55,108 nucleotides of DNA from an uncultured Sphingomonadales bacterium (GTDB lineage: Bacteria > Pseudomonadota > Alphaproteobacteria > Sphingomonadales > Sphingomonadaceae): the NCBI GenBank assembly GCA_937870585.1, contig CALMZE010000093.1:1-55108 (forward strand). The letters are read 5' to 3'. The translations under genes were made by a program, and so were the position numbers. This document shows, piece by piece, positions 34,697-45,400 of this stretch. The first letter of the stretch is position 1. Every line of letters begins with the position of its first letter. The notes below the pieces were generated by a model. It had not been told where the DNA came from. It saw nothing but the letters and a program-made list of their open reading frames with translations, and ran no database searches.

Positions 34697-35632
34697 ATGC
34701 GCGCATTCATCTTTCCGGGGCAGGGCAGTCAATCCGTGGGCATGGGCAAGGCGCTGGCCGATGCGTCGCCCGCAGCTCGTGAAGTTTTTCAAGAGGTTGA
34801 TGAGGCTCTTTCACAAAATCTCTTCAAATTGATGAGCGAAGGCCCGGAAGATCAATTGACGCTGACCGAAAATGCGCAGCCCGCAATCATGGCCAATGCC
34901 ATTGCGACGCTCCGTGTGCTGGAGCGCGAAGGCGGCATCAGCCTGGCTGACAAGGCGGATTTCGTCGCGGGACATTCTCTGGGTGAATATACGGCCTTGT
35001 GTGCCGCCGGGGCGTTTGATCTGACCACGACCGCGCGCCTGCTGAAGCTGCGTGGCCAATCGATGCAGGCTGCTGTGCCAGTCGGGCAGGGGGCGATGGC
35101 GGCCTTGCTTGGCGCGGACATTGAAAAGGCACAGGCGCTGGCCGATGCTGCGGCAGAGGGTGAAGTGTGCACCGTCGCTAATGATAACGACCCCGGTCAG
35201 GTGGTGATTTCAGGCGCAAGGGCGGCGATCGAGCGCGCCATTGCACTGGTGAAGGAACACGGCATCAAGCGCGGCGTGCTGCTGCCCGTCTCCGCGCCCT
35301 TCCATTGTCCGCTGATGCAGCCCGCAGCCGACGCCATGGCCAAGGCACTGGCAGAGGCCACGATGCAGGCGCCGCTGGTGCCGGTTTATGCCAATGTCAC
35401 GGCGGCTCCAGTGGCTGACCCCGCCACGATCCGCGAGCTGCTGGTGCAGCAGGGCACATGCCGGGTGCGCTGGCGCGAAAGCTGCATCGCCATGTTCGAA
35501 GCCGGCGTACATGATTTTGTTGAACTTGGCGGCAAGGTCGTCGGACCGATGGTCAAGCGTTCGGCAGCCGATGCGAGCGCGACCTCGGTCGTGACGATGG
35601 ATGATATTGAAGCCATGGCGAAAGGGCTGTGA
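34697..35632 (+). CDS. fabD: Malonyl-CoA:ACP transacylase
   Basis: Loads malonate from CoA on to acyl carrier protein; 311 residues. FPGQGSQ near the N-terminus, the nucleophile elbow GHSLGEY with the catalytic Ser, and the later catalytic His in APFHCPLM are present. GAGGGG lies 7 bases before the ATG. Its stop is 2 bases before the fabG ATG, so the two are translated together. Confidence 0.97.
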   Translation: MRAFIFPGQGSQSVGMGKALADASPAAREVFQEVDEALSQNLFKLMSEGPEDQLTLTENAQPAIMANAIATLRVLEREGGISLADKADFVAGHSLGEYTALCAAGAFDLTTTARLLKLRGQSMQAAVPVGQGAMAALLGADIEKAQALADAAAEGEVCTVANDNDPGQVVISGARAAIERAIALVKEHGIKRGVLLPVSAPFHCPLMQPAADAMAKALAEATMQAPLVPVYANVTAAPVADPATIRELLVQQGTCRVRWRESCIAMFEAGVHDFVELGGKVVGPMVKRSAADASATSVVTMDDIEAMAKGL

Positions 35633-35634
35633 AC

Positions 35635-36375
35635 ATGTTTGATCTGAGTGGGATGACGGCGCTGGTCACCGGCGCTTCGGGTGGCATTGGTTCGTCCATT
35701 GCCAAGGCGCTAGCCGGTCAAGGGGCCCGGGTTGCTTTGTCTGGGACGCGTGAGGATGCTTTGAAGGCGGTTGCGGCTGAAATTGGCGGCGACTGCGTGA
35801 TCCTGCCCTGCAATCTGGGCGATGCGGCACAGGTGGAAGCGCTGGTTCCTGCCGCTGTCGAAGCGCTGGGCGGCAAGCTAGACATTCTGGTCAACAATGC
35901 AGGCGTTACGCGCGACGGGCTGATCATGCGGATGAAGGATGAGGATTGGGCAGACGTGATCCGCATCAATCTTGAAGCCGCCTTCCGCCTGATCCGCGCT
36001 GCCACCAAGCCAATGATGAAGGCGCGTCAGGGCCGCATCATTACCATCACCAGTGTCGTGGGCACCACAGGCAATCCGGGGCAGGCCAATTATGCGGCCT
36101 CAAAGGGCGGGCTGACCGCCATGACCAAGGCGCTGGCGCAGGAACTGGCGAGCCGCAACATCACGGTCAATTGTGTGGCCCCCGGCTTCATCACCTCTCC
36201 CATGACCGATGTGCTGCCTGACGCGCAGAAAGAGGCGCTGACGCAGAAGATTCCGCTCGGTCGGCTGGGTGTCGGCGCGGATATTGGCGCGGCAGTCGCC
36301 TTTCTGGCTAGCAGGGAAGCCTCTTACCTCACAGGTCAGACGCTGCATGTGAATGGTGGCATGGCGATGATCTGA
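35635..36375 (+). CDS. fabG: 3-oxoacyl-ACP reductase
   Basis: NADPH-dependent reductase of fatty acid elongation, 246 residues. Cofactor motif TGASGGIGSS, NNAG, and the catalytic Ser (TSVVGT), Tyr and Lys (YAASKGG) are present. The start is taken at the ATG at 35635; a GTG at 35629 overlaps the fabD stop. The common third partner acpP is elsewhere in the window (7783), so the fab genes are split. Confidence 0.96.
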   Translation: MFDLSGMTALVTGASGGIGSSIAKALAGQGARVALSGTREDALKAVAAEIGGDCVILPCNLGDAAQVEALVPAAVEALGGKLDILVNNAGVTRDGLIMRMKDEDWADVIRINLEAAFRLIRAATKPMMKARQGRIITITSVVGTTGNPGQANYAASKGGLTAMTKALAQELASRNITVNCVAPGFITSPMTDVLPDAQKEALTQKIPLGRLGVGADIGAAVAFLASREASYLTGQTLHVNGGMAMI

Positions 36376-36404
36376 GGCGCGCCGCCTCACTCAAGCCAAG
36401 GCTT

Positions 36405-36427
36405 TGCAAGTCTGCAATATCGTGCAA
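36405..36427 (+). promoter_or_regulatory. Three TGCAA direct repeats before the ECF sigma gene
   Basis: TGCAA occurs at 36405, 36413 and 36423, with the last one 7 bases before the sigma-factor ATG. The spacing (8 and 10 bases) is close to a helical turn. They could be a site for regulation of the sigma gene, but short repeats arise by chance. Confidence 0.3.
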
Positions 36428-36434
36428 GAACAGC

Positions 36435-37001
36435 ATGATGTTGAGTGACAAAGGTTCAGAGCCGCGCAGCGGGACCAGCCTTGATGAAGTGGCTCATGCT
36501 GAGTTGCTGGCGCAATGCTATACTGAAATGCGGGCAACGGCACGGCGTTTGCTTGCGGGCAATGCCATGGGACGTGTGCTCCAGCCGACTGAACTGGCGA
36601 ATGAGGCGGCGATCCGGCTGATCCGCTCCAATCTCGCTCATGCCCATGATTCCGGGCATATGCTGGCCACCGCCGCGCGGGCCATGCGACAGGTGATCGT
36701 CGATGAAGTCCGCAAAGCCTCTGCCGCCAAGCGCAGCGAGCCCGTGCTGATGACGGCTTGGCCGGGTGCGGAAGAGGGCGCGGGTCTGGTCGATATGGCC
36801 GATCTGGATGGTGCGCTGGCTGAACTGGCTCAGTTGTCCCCGGTGCGCGCGCAAATTGTGGAGTTGCGGTTCATGCTGGGTATGACCGTTCAGGAGACCG
36901 CAGCCGCCACGCGCGTTCCCGAACGTACGGTCAAGCGCCACTGGCAGGCGGCGCGCGCCTGGCTGCTCGACCATCTTGAAGCCCAGACAAGTGGGCGCTG
37001 A
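36435..37001 (+). CDS. ECF sigma factor of the kinase-linked (ECF43/TIGR02999-like) type
   Basis: A 188-residue alternative sigma factor. Region 2 includes the LQPTELANEAAIRLIRS segment and HMLATAARAMRQVIVDEVRK; region 4 is QIVELRFMLGMTVQETAAAT with the recognition helix VPERTVKRHWQAARAWL. This wording is typical of sigma-70 ECF proteins encoded next to Ser/Thr kinases (EcfP-PknT in Vibrio, EcfK-PknS in Xanthomonas), where phosphorylation activates the sigma. No anti-sigma gene is present. The kinase-like gene overlaps its 3' end, so the pair is coupled. The targets probably include the secretion locus downstream, by inference. Confidence 0.88.
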   Translation: MMLSDKGSEPRSGTSLDEVAHAELLAQCYTEMRATARRLLAGNAMGRVLQPTELANEAAIRLIRSNLAHAHDSGHMLATAARAMRQVIVDEVRKASAAKRSEPVLMTAWPGAEEGAGLVDMADLDGALAELAQLSPVRAQIVELRFMLGMTVQETAAATRVPERTVKRHWQAARAWLLDHLEAQTSGR

Positions 37002-39273
37002 TACCGAGCTGCGGCCACTGGACCTGTTGGAGCGGTGGCTTGCCTACCCCGGGAATGAGCGATTTCGCCGCCGTTTGCTCAGGAATGAATCCGAAGCTGT
37101 TCTGGAGCGTCTGGCCCGGCTGGAGGCAGGCCACGCAGCACGCGCCGTGATGCCCACCGAATTGCCAGACTGGATGGCCGCTCCGATGGTGGAACCGCCC
37201 GGCCAGATTGGCCCCTTTCGTCTTGCCGAACGCATCGGGCAGGGCGGCATGGGCGATGTCTGGCGCGGAGAGCGCAACGACGGACTGTTTGAACAGACTG
37301 TCGCCATCAAGCTCATACAAGGCAATATGGGGCCAGAGGCCGCCAAGGCCTTTGAAGCGGAAAGGCGCATTCTGGCGCGCCTCAATCACCCTGATATTGT
37401 TCGCCTGATCGATGGCGGCATCACGCCGGACGGACTGCCTTATTTGATCATGGAGCATGTGGAGGGCGTGCCCATTGATGCGGCCATTGGCACGCTTGAT
37501 TTACGCGCGCGGATGATGCTGTTTGTCAGCGCCGTCCAAGCCGTCCAGTTCGCGCATGGTCGCCTGATTGCTCATGCTGATCTGAAACCCAGCAACATTT
37601 TGGTCGATACCGAGGGGCGGGTGCGGCTGCCCCATTTTGGCATTTCTGCTTTGCTGGGGGGGGATGATCAGCGCGCCCCGCCCTTGGGGGCGATGACACG
37701 CGAATATGCCAGCCCGGAACGGCGGGCAGGGGCGCCGCCCTCTGTGCAGGATGATGTTTATGCGCTCGGGCGCTTGCTGGCCATCGCGCTGGAGGGGAAA
37801 GACGATCCCGACCTTGCAGCCATCGCTGCCAAGGCGACGGCGGAACAGGATGCGCGCTATGATGCAGCGGCGGAGCTTTCGGGTGATGTCGAGCGCTGGC
37901 TGCAAGGCCTGCCGGTCTCTGCCCGGACAGATACGGCGGCCTATCGCGTGCGCAAATTCGTGGCGCGACATCGTATTGGCGTATTGGCCAGCAGCCTTGC
38001 GGTGTTGGCACTGATTGGAACGACCTTGTTTGCCACGATCAGCTCAATCCGGGCCGAAGCCGCGCGCAAGGAAGCGGCGGCGCGGTTTGAGGATGCGCGC
38101 GGAACTGCCCGCTATCTGCTCTTCACACTGATGGACCGGCTGGAGGCGCAGCCCAATTCACTGAAGCTGCGCAAGGAAGTGGCCGAGGTTGCCCAGCATT
38201 ATCTTGATCGATTGTCTCGCGCGGAAGGCGCCGCGCCTGAAATGCGGCTGGAGGCAGCGCGCGGTCTGATCCGCCTGGCGGAGGCGCAGGGCGTGCCGGG
38301 TTTGCCCAATATCGCCGAGCCGAAACGCGCTGCACAAAGTCTCTCAAGGGCGCTGGCCATTGCGCAGGGAACGCGTGATGCTGGCGCTCCGTCGATCGTG
38401 GTGACAGCGCTTTCCTATCAGGCGCGGCTGGCGGCGCTGGTCGATCATGATGCGACGCGCGCCGAGCAATTGATCAATCAGGCAGAGGCGGTTGCATCCC
38501 GGTCCCGCGTGCCGCCGTTGCTCAAGGCCCGGCTGCTCAATGACCGGGCGACTGTGGTCGGCTTCCGTGATGATTATGCCAAGGCGGCGGCGCTTGCGCA
38601 GCAGGCCGAAGCGTTGGTGAGGGATTCCAAGGATCTCGACGCCATGCTGGAACACGCCAAAGCGGCGGACACCTATGCGGAAGGCGTCTATTACTCACAG
38701 ACGCCCCAGGCCGCCATTGCGCCCTATCGCAAAGCTCTGGCCAATTATGAGGCAGTTCGCGCTGCCTTCCCGGCGTCTCGCACGGCAGAAGAGCGGATGG
38801 AGCGCGCGCGCTGGGGTCTTGCCTCCACGCTCCTGTCGCTCGATCGCAATGCAGAGGCGCTCGCCCTTTTGCAGGAAGGCCATGAGCGTGTTGAGCGCAT
38901 GGTGGCGTTTGACAAGGATGATCTGGAAGCCGTGCGGCTGCTCCAGATTATCGGGCTGGACCGGGCGCAGGCGACCGCAGATACCGGCGATTTTCAGAAG
39001 GCCATCGCGCTCTACAAGGCCAATATCGATGGTCGCCGCGCATGGCTTGCGCGCAATCCGGATGAGAATCGCCGCCTGCGTGATCTGGCGATAGCGGTCA
39101 AATCATTGGGCGATGTTCAGGCACGGGGCGGGCAGGTGAGAGCGGCCTGCGCCACTTATGCCGAGTTCAGGGGGCTGGTCACGCAACTCTCTCGCCGGGG
39201 CAATCTGGCAGAGATGGATCTGGACTATACACTCAAGCATCTGGAAAAGGATGAAGCGCTGCTTTGCCGATGA
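36976..39273 (+). CDS. Membrane-anchored Ser/Thr kinase-like protein with altered DFG motif
   Basis: A 765-residue protein. The kinase-like domain (about 80-310) has the glycine loop IGQGGMG, the VAIK lysine K112 and a catalytic loop HADLKPSN (H200, D202, N207), but the DFG motif reads HFG (H220), so the magnesium-binding Asp is missing, and the HRD arginine is Ala. A membrane helix follows (about 334-356), then a long helical TPR-like region (about 370-760), probably in the periplasm. It begins with TTG at 36976 or GTG at 36991, overlapping the sigma gene. Either a pseudokinase or a kinase with unusual metal binding. It probably controls the sigma factor. Confidence 0.87.
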   Translation: MKPRQVGADTELRPLDLLERWLAYPGNERFRRRLLRNESEAVLERLARLEAGHAARAVMPTELPDWMAAPMVEPPGQIGPFRLAERIGQGGMGDVWRGERNDGLFEQTVAIKLIQGNMGPEAAKAFEAERRILARLNHPDIVRLIDGGITPDGLPYLIMEHVEGVPIDAAIGTLDLRARMMLFVSAVQAVQFAHGRLIAHADLKPSNILVDTEGRVRLPHFGISALLGGDDQRAPPLGAMTREYASPERRAGAPPSVQDDVYALGRLLAIALEGKDDPDLAAIAAKATAEQDARYDAAAELSGDVERWLQGLPVSARTDTAAYRVRKFVARHRIGVLASSLAVLALIGTTLFATISSIRAEAARKEAAARFEDARGTARYLLFTLMDRLEAQPNSLKLRKEVAEVAQHYLDRLSRAEGAAPEMRLEAARGLIRLAEAQGVPGLPNIAEPKRAAQSLSRALAIAQGTRDAGAPSIVVTALSYQARLAALVDHDATRAEQLINQAEAVASRSRVPPLLKARLLNDRATVVGFRDDYAKAAALAQQAEALVRDSKDLDAMLEHAKAADTYAEGVYYSQTPQAAIAPYRKALANYEAVRAAFPASRTAEERMERARWGLASTLLSLDRNAEALALLQEGHERVERMVAFDKDDLEAVRLLQIIGLDRAQATADTGDFQKAIALYKANIDGRRAWLARNPDENRRLRDLAIAVKSLGDVQARGGQVRAACATYAEFRGLVTQLSRRGNLAEMDLDYTLKHLEKDEALLCR

Positions 39274-39443
39274 CCTGTCCCGTTCCGGCACAATGAACAA
39301 CGTCTTCACTTTTTTCGCCTGAACTTGGCCCGCACTTCCAGCCCAATCCGTTTTTGTCTTCAAGAGCGGAAAAAATCCGTCGCCGTGGTCGTATGCGGCA
39401 GGTGTGTCGCATTCCATTGAACTCGCGCATTCGGAGATTGGGC

Positions 39444-42400
39444 ATGGCACGGCGGAAACTCATCGGAACCAGCGGCAATGATGTGCTGAACGGCACCAGC
39501 CGGGATGATCTGATCTATGGTCTGGGTGGCAATGACCGGATTTTTGCCGGGGCCGGGGACGACGTGGTTTACGGCGATACTGGCAATGACGAACTCAATG
39601 GCGAAGATGGCGATGATGAGCTGGCTGGTCTGGCTGGAGACGACATTATTCGTGGCGGCGCAGGCAATGACGATATTGAGGGTGGATCGGGCAATGATAC
39701 CATCGAGGATGGCCTTGGCAGTGACGAAGTGGATGGCGGGAGCGGCGATGATCTGATCATTTGGCGGCCCGGCCAGACACGCGACAAGGACGAGCTTGAT
39801 GGGGGTCGCGGGCACGACACGCTCCAGCTTGAGTTCACGGCTGCGCAATGGGCCAATTCATCTTTGCGATCCGATGTTACGCGGCTTCAGGCCTTCATGG
39901 CTGCCACCCAAGGGCAATATCATGGCCGCCATGAGCGCAGCTTCGATTTCCGCAGTTATAAGCTGGAAGTCAGCAATTTTGAAAAGCTGATCGTCAAGGT
40001 TGATGGCGTTGCGGTGATCGGTGGACAGGATACGACCGCGCCTGACGTGCCGACTCTGCTCTTGTCCGCTGCATCGGACAGCGGGGCGGCTGGAGACCGG
40101 ATCACCAGCGATGCAACGCCGACGCTCAACGGGCAGGCAGAAGCAGGCGCGACCGTGAACATTCGTGAAGGCAGCCAGATCCTGTCTACGGTGACGGCAG
40201 CCAGTAACGGCACATGGTCTGCCACGCTTCCCACTCTGTCAGACGGAACGCACGGGCTGACGGCCACTGCAACCGATTCCGCAGGCAACACCAGCGCGGC
40301 TTCGGCGGTACTTTCGCTGGTGATCGACACGCAAGCTCCGGCGATCCCTGTCATTGATCTGACGGCGGCGGGCGACAGTGGCGATTCCAATACAGACAAT
40401 CTCACCAACGCGGCCTCGGTCGATCTGGTGGTGCAGGCAGAAGCCGGGACGTCGGTCACGCTGGGCAGCCAAACCAAAGTAGCGACGGGCGGCAGCGCGA
40501 ATTTTACGGTCTCGCTCGTTGAAGGCGCGAATAACTTCACAGCGAGCGCCACCGATGCAGCGGGCAATATCCGCTCTGGAACCCTGACCATCCAGCGCGA
40601 TTCCAGCGCCCCAACAACGCCCACTTTGTCGCTGGCGGCGGCATCTGACAGCGGAACGGCGGGCGATGGCCTGACGCATGACACGACACCGACCATCACC
40701 GGGCAAGCCGAAGCCGGGGCGCTGGTCACGATCCATGTCGATAGCATCGCCGCAGGATCGGTACGGGCTGATGCCTCCGGGGCGTGGAGCTTCACCATGG
40801 GCTCGCTCTCTGATGGCGCACACAGCATCACCGCGTCCGCGCGCGACGCGGCGGGCAATGCCAGCCCGGCATCAGCTGCTCTGGCGCTGACGGTGGATAC
40901 CGCCGCACCGAATGCGCCTGCGCTCGATTTGGCGGATACGGATGATAGCGGAGTCAGCGCCTCGGACAATCTGACCAGCAAGGCCAGCGTGACTGTCAGC
41001 ATCGCTGCCGAAACTGGCTCGACTGTCCATCTGGGGAGCCAAAGCGCGGTGGCGAGCGGTGGTGCAGCTTCCTTCACCATAGCGCTGAATGAAGGCGTTA
41101 ATGCCTTGTCTGCCACAGCGACCGACGCAGCAGGCAATGTCAGTGGGGCAGGCACACTCAGCATCACGCGTGATTCGACGGCACCTGACGCACCAACCAT
41201 CACGCTTGACGCGGCATCGGACACAGGCACGCAAGGCGATGGCAGCACGACCGACACAACCCCGACGCTCAGCGGCTCAGCCGAAGCCGGGGCACTGGTC
41301 TCCATTTCCGGATCTGATGGCGAACTGGGGCATGTGACGGCGGATAACACCGGCCAATGGAGCTTCACCACGGGAACGCTCGCAACCGGCAGCTATGCCC
41401 TTACAGCGCAGGCGCAGGACGCAGCGGGCAATGCGAGTGCGCCCTCCACCAGCTTTGCGCTCATCATTGCGCCAACGGTCACGCCGGGCACGCTCTCGCT
41501 CGCGCTGGCGGTGTCTGACCGATATCAGGGCCATCAGGATCAGAGCGGGGCCGGGCTGGTCACGCTGGCTGGCACCGGCACACCGGGCGAAACCGTCCGC
41601 CTGTTTGACGGGCAGGGAGTCGAGCTGGCGCATTCCATCGTGGATGTGCGGGGCGGCTTCCGCTTCAACGAAGTGCATCTGGCGATGGGGGCGAACACGC
41701 TCTCGGTCCAGAGCTTTGCCGGATCGACGGCGACGGGAACGCTTGGCTTTGATGTGCAGCGCGTTGATGATCTGACCAACACCAACATGGTGCTCGAATG
41801 GGTGCAGACCGCGCTCCAGATTTTCGCGGCCGAAGCGACAACGCCCACCGCCGGATCGCGGGCGCTCGCGATGATTGGGCAAGCGATGTACAATGTTGTG
41901 GGTGCGATCAACCATGCGCCCGGCTACCAGTTTACAGCACTCGCCCCTGATGGCGCTTCGCTGGATGCCGCCATTGCGCAGGCCGCGCATGATGTTCTGA
42001 AATCCATCTATCCTGGCAGTGCGGCTGCGCTTGATGCCAAGCTGGCGAACGTGCTGGGCACAATTGCAGACGGCGCGGCTGAAACCGATGGAAGCGCGCT
42101 TGGTCATGATGTCGCCTCGCGCGTCATCGCTTTGCGAGCCGATGATGGCTGGAATGACGTGGTCACATTTGAAGGGCAGGACAAGCCGGGCGTGTGGCAG
42201 CCAACTGGCCCCGCCTATGCAGGTGCACTCGATCCGCAATGGGCGAAGCTCGACACCTTCGTGATGGCCGCGCCTGATGCGTTTGATCCCGGATCGCCGC
42301 CCGAAGTGGGCAGCCCGGAATGGATTGCGGCCTATAATCAGGTGAAGGAGCTTGGCGCTTCTGACAGCACGATGCGCACGGCAGACCAGACCGAATCTGT

Positions 42401-45400
42401 CCGGTTCTGGGCGCAGGGCGTGGGCACGTCCACGCCGGCTGGGCTTTGGGCACAGATTGCGCTCGAAGCCTCCAAGGCAGGAGACATAAGCGTTGCGAAC
42501 ACGGCCCTGCTCTTCGCGCAATTGGGGCTGGCTGAAGGCGATGCAGGCATTGCCGCCTGGAACTCCAAATATGCCTATTCGGCTTGGCGACCGGTCACGG
42601 CCATTCAGGACGCTGATCTGCTGGGCAGTCCAGCCATCGTGTCAGATCGCGACTGGACGCCTTATGTGCTGACGCCGCCCTTCCCGGAATATGTGTCTGG
42701 CCACTCAACCTTCAGTGCAGCGGCAGGGCAGGTGCTGGAAGATTTCTTTGGCCAGAATTACGCCTTTTCAACCAGCGTGGGCAGTTTCACCCGAAGCTTC
42801 TCCAGCTTTGACGATGCCGTTGAAGAAGCCGGGATGAGCCGCATCTATGGTGGCATTCACTTCAGCTTCTCCGATGCATCAGGGCAGGAGACGGGCCGCG
42901 CAGTCGGCTCGCTGGTGAGCAGCGTGTTCAATGGTGCGGACGATCTTCATGCACCGACAATCATCTTCGATACCGATCCGGGCCAGATCTTGGCGGGCGA
43001 TTTCGTGATTGCCGGTGCCGTGGCGGATGATCTTTCGGGCGTGGCACGCCTGTTCTGGTCGCTCGATGGGGGAAGCCTCACTCCGCTCACCAGCACGGCG
43101 CAAGGCAATTTCTCATTCTCCACCGGGGCGGGGCTGGCCGACGGCAAGCATGTCGTCACCATCTTTGCGCAGGATGCTGTCGGGCACAGCAGCGCGCGCG
43201 ATTTCAGCTTTACGACCAGCACGCACACCACGGACATTGTCCTCGAAGCCGCCAGCATCCAGTCCGGTGCTACGCTGACAGCACCGGGCGAGCTCGTGGG
43301 CCATGTCGATCTGGGTGCAGGCAATGCGTTGCGCGCGCTCTCGTACAGCATTGACGGCGGCACGCCCATTTCGATGGTGTTCGGCGCTGATGGCCATTTC
43401 GAGACGCCGCTTGATCTCGCCAAGGTTGCGCTCGGTCAGCACAACATCGTGATTTCAGCGACTGATGCGCTTGGCAATGTGGTACAGGAAACGCTGGCGG
43501 TCACGGTGTCATCGCTGCCCTTCACCGTCACGGCGCTCACGCCGGACCGCTATGAAGCCGATGTGGGCGTCACCTATCGCCCCTCTGTCTCCTTCTCGCG
43601 TGCGTTTGATCCCGCCACGCTAACTGCGGACAGCTTTTATGTGACAGACAGCAGCGGTGCCAAAATTCCCGCAACGATCGTGCCTTATAAGGATGGCACC
43701 GGCGCGTGGCTGTTGTTTGATGACGCCATGCCGGGCGCACAGCGGATGTCCATCCATCTGGAAGGCAATGCTATCCGCTCTGTGGACGGGACAACGCTGG
43801 ACGCCAATGGCGCTGATCCCGGAGTCAATCTGGAGCGCCATTTCACCACCGTTTCCACTGCCGGCGTGGCGGGCACATCGATCACGGGCATTGTACTTGA
43901 TCCTGGCGCGGACTTTGAGCCCGGCACCCGCGATGATGTGCTGACAGGCCCCAATGGGCTCAACGATTTTGCGCACAACACCTATCTCAATCCGCTGGCA
44001 GGCGTGAAGGTTTACATCCTCGGCCGCGAGGATCTGTTTGCGATCACAGATGCCAATGGTCGCTTCACGCTGGAGAATACGCCCATCGGCAATGTGAAGC
44101 TGGTGGTGGAGGGCCGCACTGCGACCAATGCCCCTGCGGGCTTCTTCTTTCCCGAAATGGTGATGGAGCTCAATGTGAAGGCGGGCGTGGTCAACACCGC
44201 CATGTCTGCCATGGGGCCGCGTGACGCGCAGCTCGACAATATCGGCAATGAAGCCCTGTATCTGCCCCGGATCGAGATCGACACGGTGCAGGCCGTGAGC
44301 ACCACCGAAGCGACGGTGATCCATGGCGACAGCATCGGCGGCACTGGACTGACACAGGAACAAGCGAGCCGCATCACGCTGACCGTGCAGCCGGGCAGCT
44401 TTGTCGATGCGCAGGGCCAAGCCGTCACCAATCCGCAGATCGGCATTGCGCCCGTGCCGTCCTCTCTGGTGCGAGACATGCTTCCGCCGGGTGTGGTCAA
44501 TCACAGCTTTGATTTCACCATTCAGGCCCCTGGCACATCGGTCTTCACGCAAGAAGTGCAGATGACGCTGCCCAATGTGTTCAATCTGGCGCCCGGTACC
44601 AAAACCAACGTGCTCTCCTTCGATCACACCACCGGGCGACTGGTGCTGGATGGCACGGCCACCGTGTCGGCGGATGGCCTGACTGTCACCACCGATCCGG
44701 GCTCTGGCATCACGGCACCGGGCTGGCACGGGATCACCGACGGGTCGAGCTTCGGGCATGTTGATGCCAGCGTGCTGTGTGGCAATTTGTCTCCGGCAAC
44801 GCTCAATGGTCAGGATGTTGTCAATGCCGGGCTGGAAGCTACAGGCCTTGTCAGCACCGGAGCACAACTTCTGCAACGCGAACTCAATCCGGCGGTTGCT
44901 GTTCCTCTGGCGGCAGCGGGCGTCGCGGCAGATATTGACGCTGTGGACAACAGTCTGCGTCAGCTTGCTCTTGCTCAAACGACTGGCGATACTGGGCTGA
45001 TCGGTGGCGAATATGATACCGAATATAAGGTGATCAAAGGGCTCGAACTGGTCAAAGGCCTGGGCAAGACATTTGCCGATATTGGCGGCATGTTCCTCGC
45101 CGCGATACCCGCTCCAGCCAAAGTAGCCAATCCGGCGTTCCTTGCCCTTGATCTGCTCAACTTTGCGCACAGCCTGATCGATGTGAACCAGAATCTGTTT
45201 CTGACCGGAACCGGCCCAGCGGACAAGATTCTGACTGCGGGCCGCAAATATGTGGACGCGGCCAATGCCGCACAAACCGGTGTCCCGGGATGGAAGCCCC
45301 CTGTGAATCTGAAGACGCCGCCTGCTGAGCAGGCCCTTGAAACGGCAGTCAACACTGCGGCGGCCAACGCGGCCAACCGCGTGGCCGTGCTGAACAACGT

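Noticed and set aside
39274-39443. General stress (EcfG-type, GGAAC-N17/18-CGTT) promoter before the giant gene
   Set aside because: A GAAC and a CGTT are present but 24 bases apart, which is too far for this promoter class.
40033-41475. Regular repeats considered as a CRISPR array or DNA satellite
   Set aside because: Spacing is about 270-300 bases, copies are diverged and in frame, and they encode Ig-like domains.
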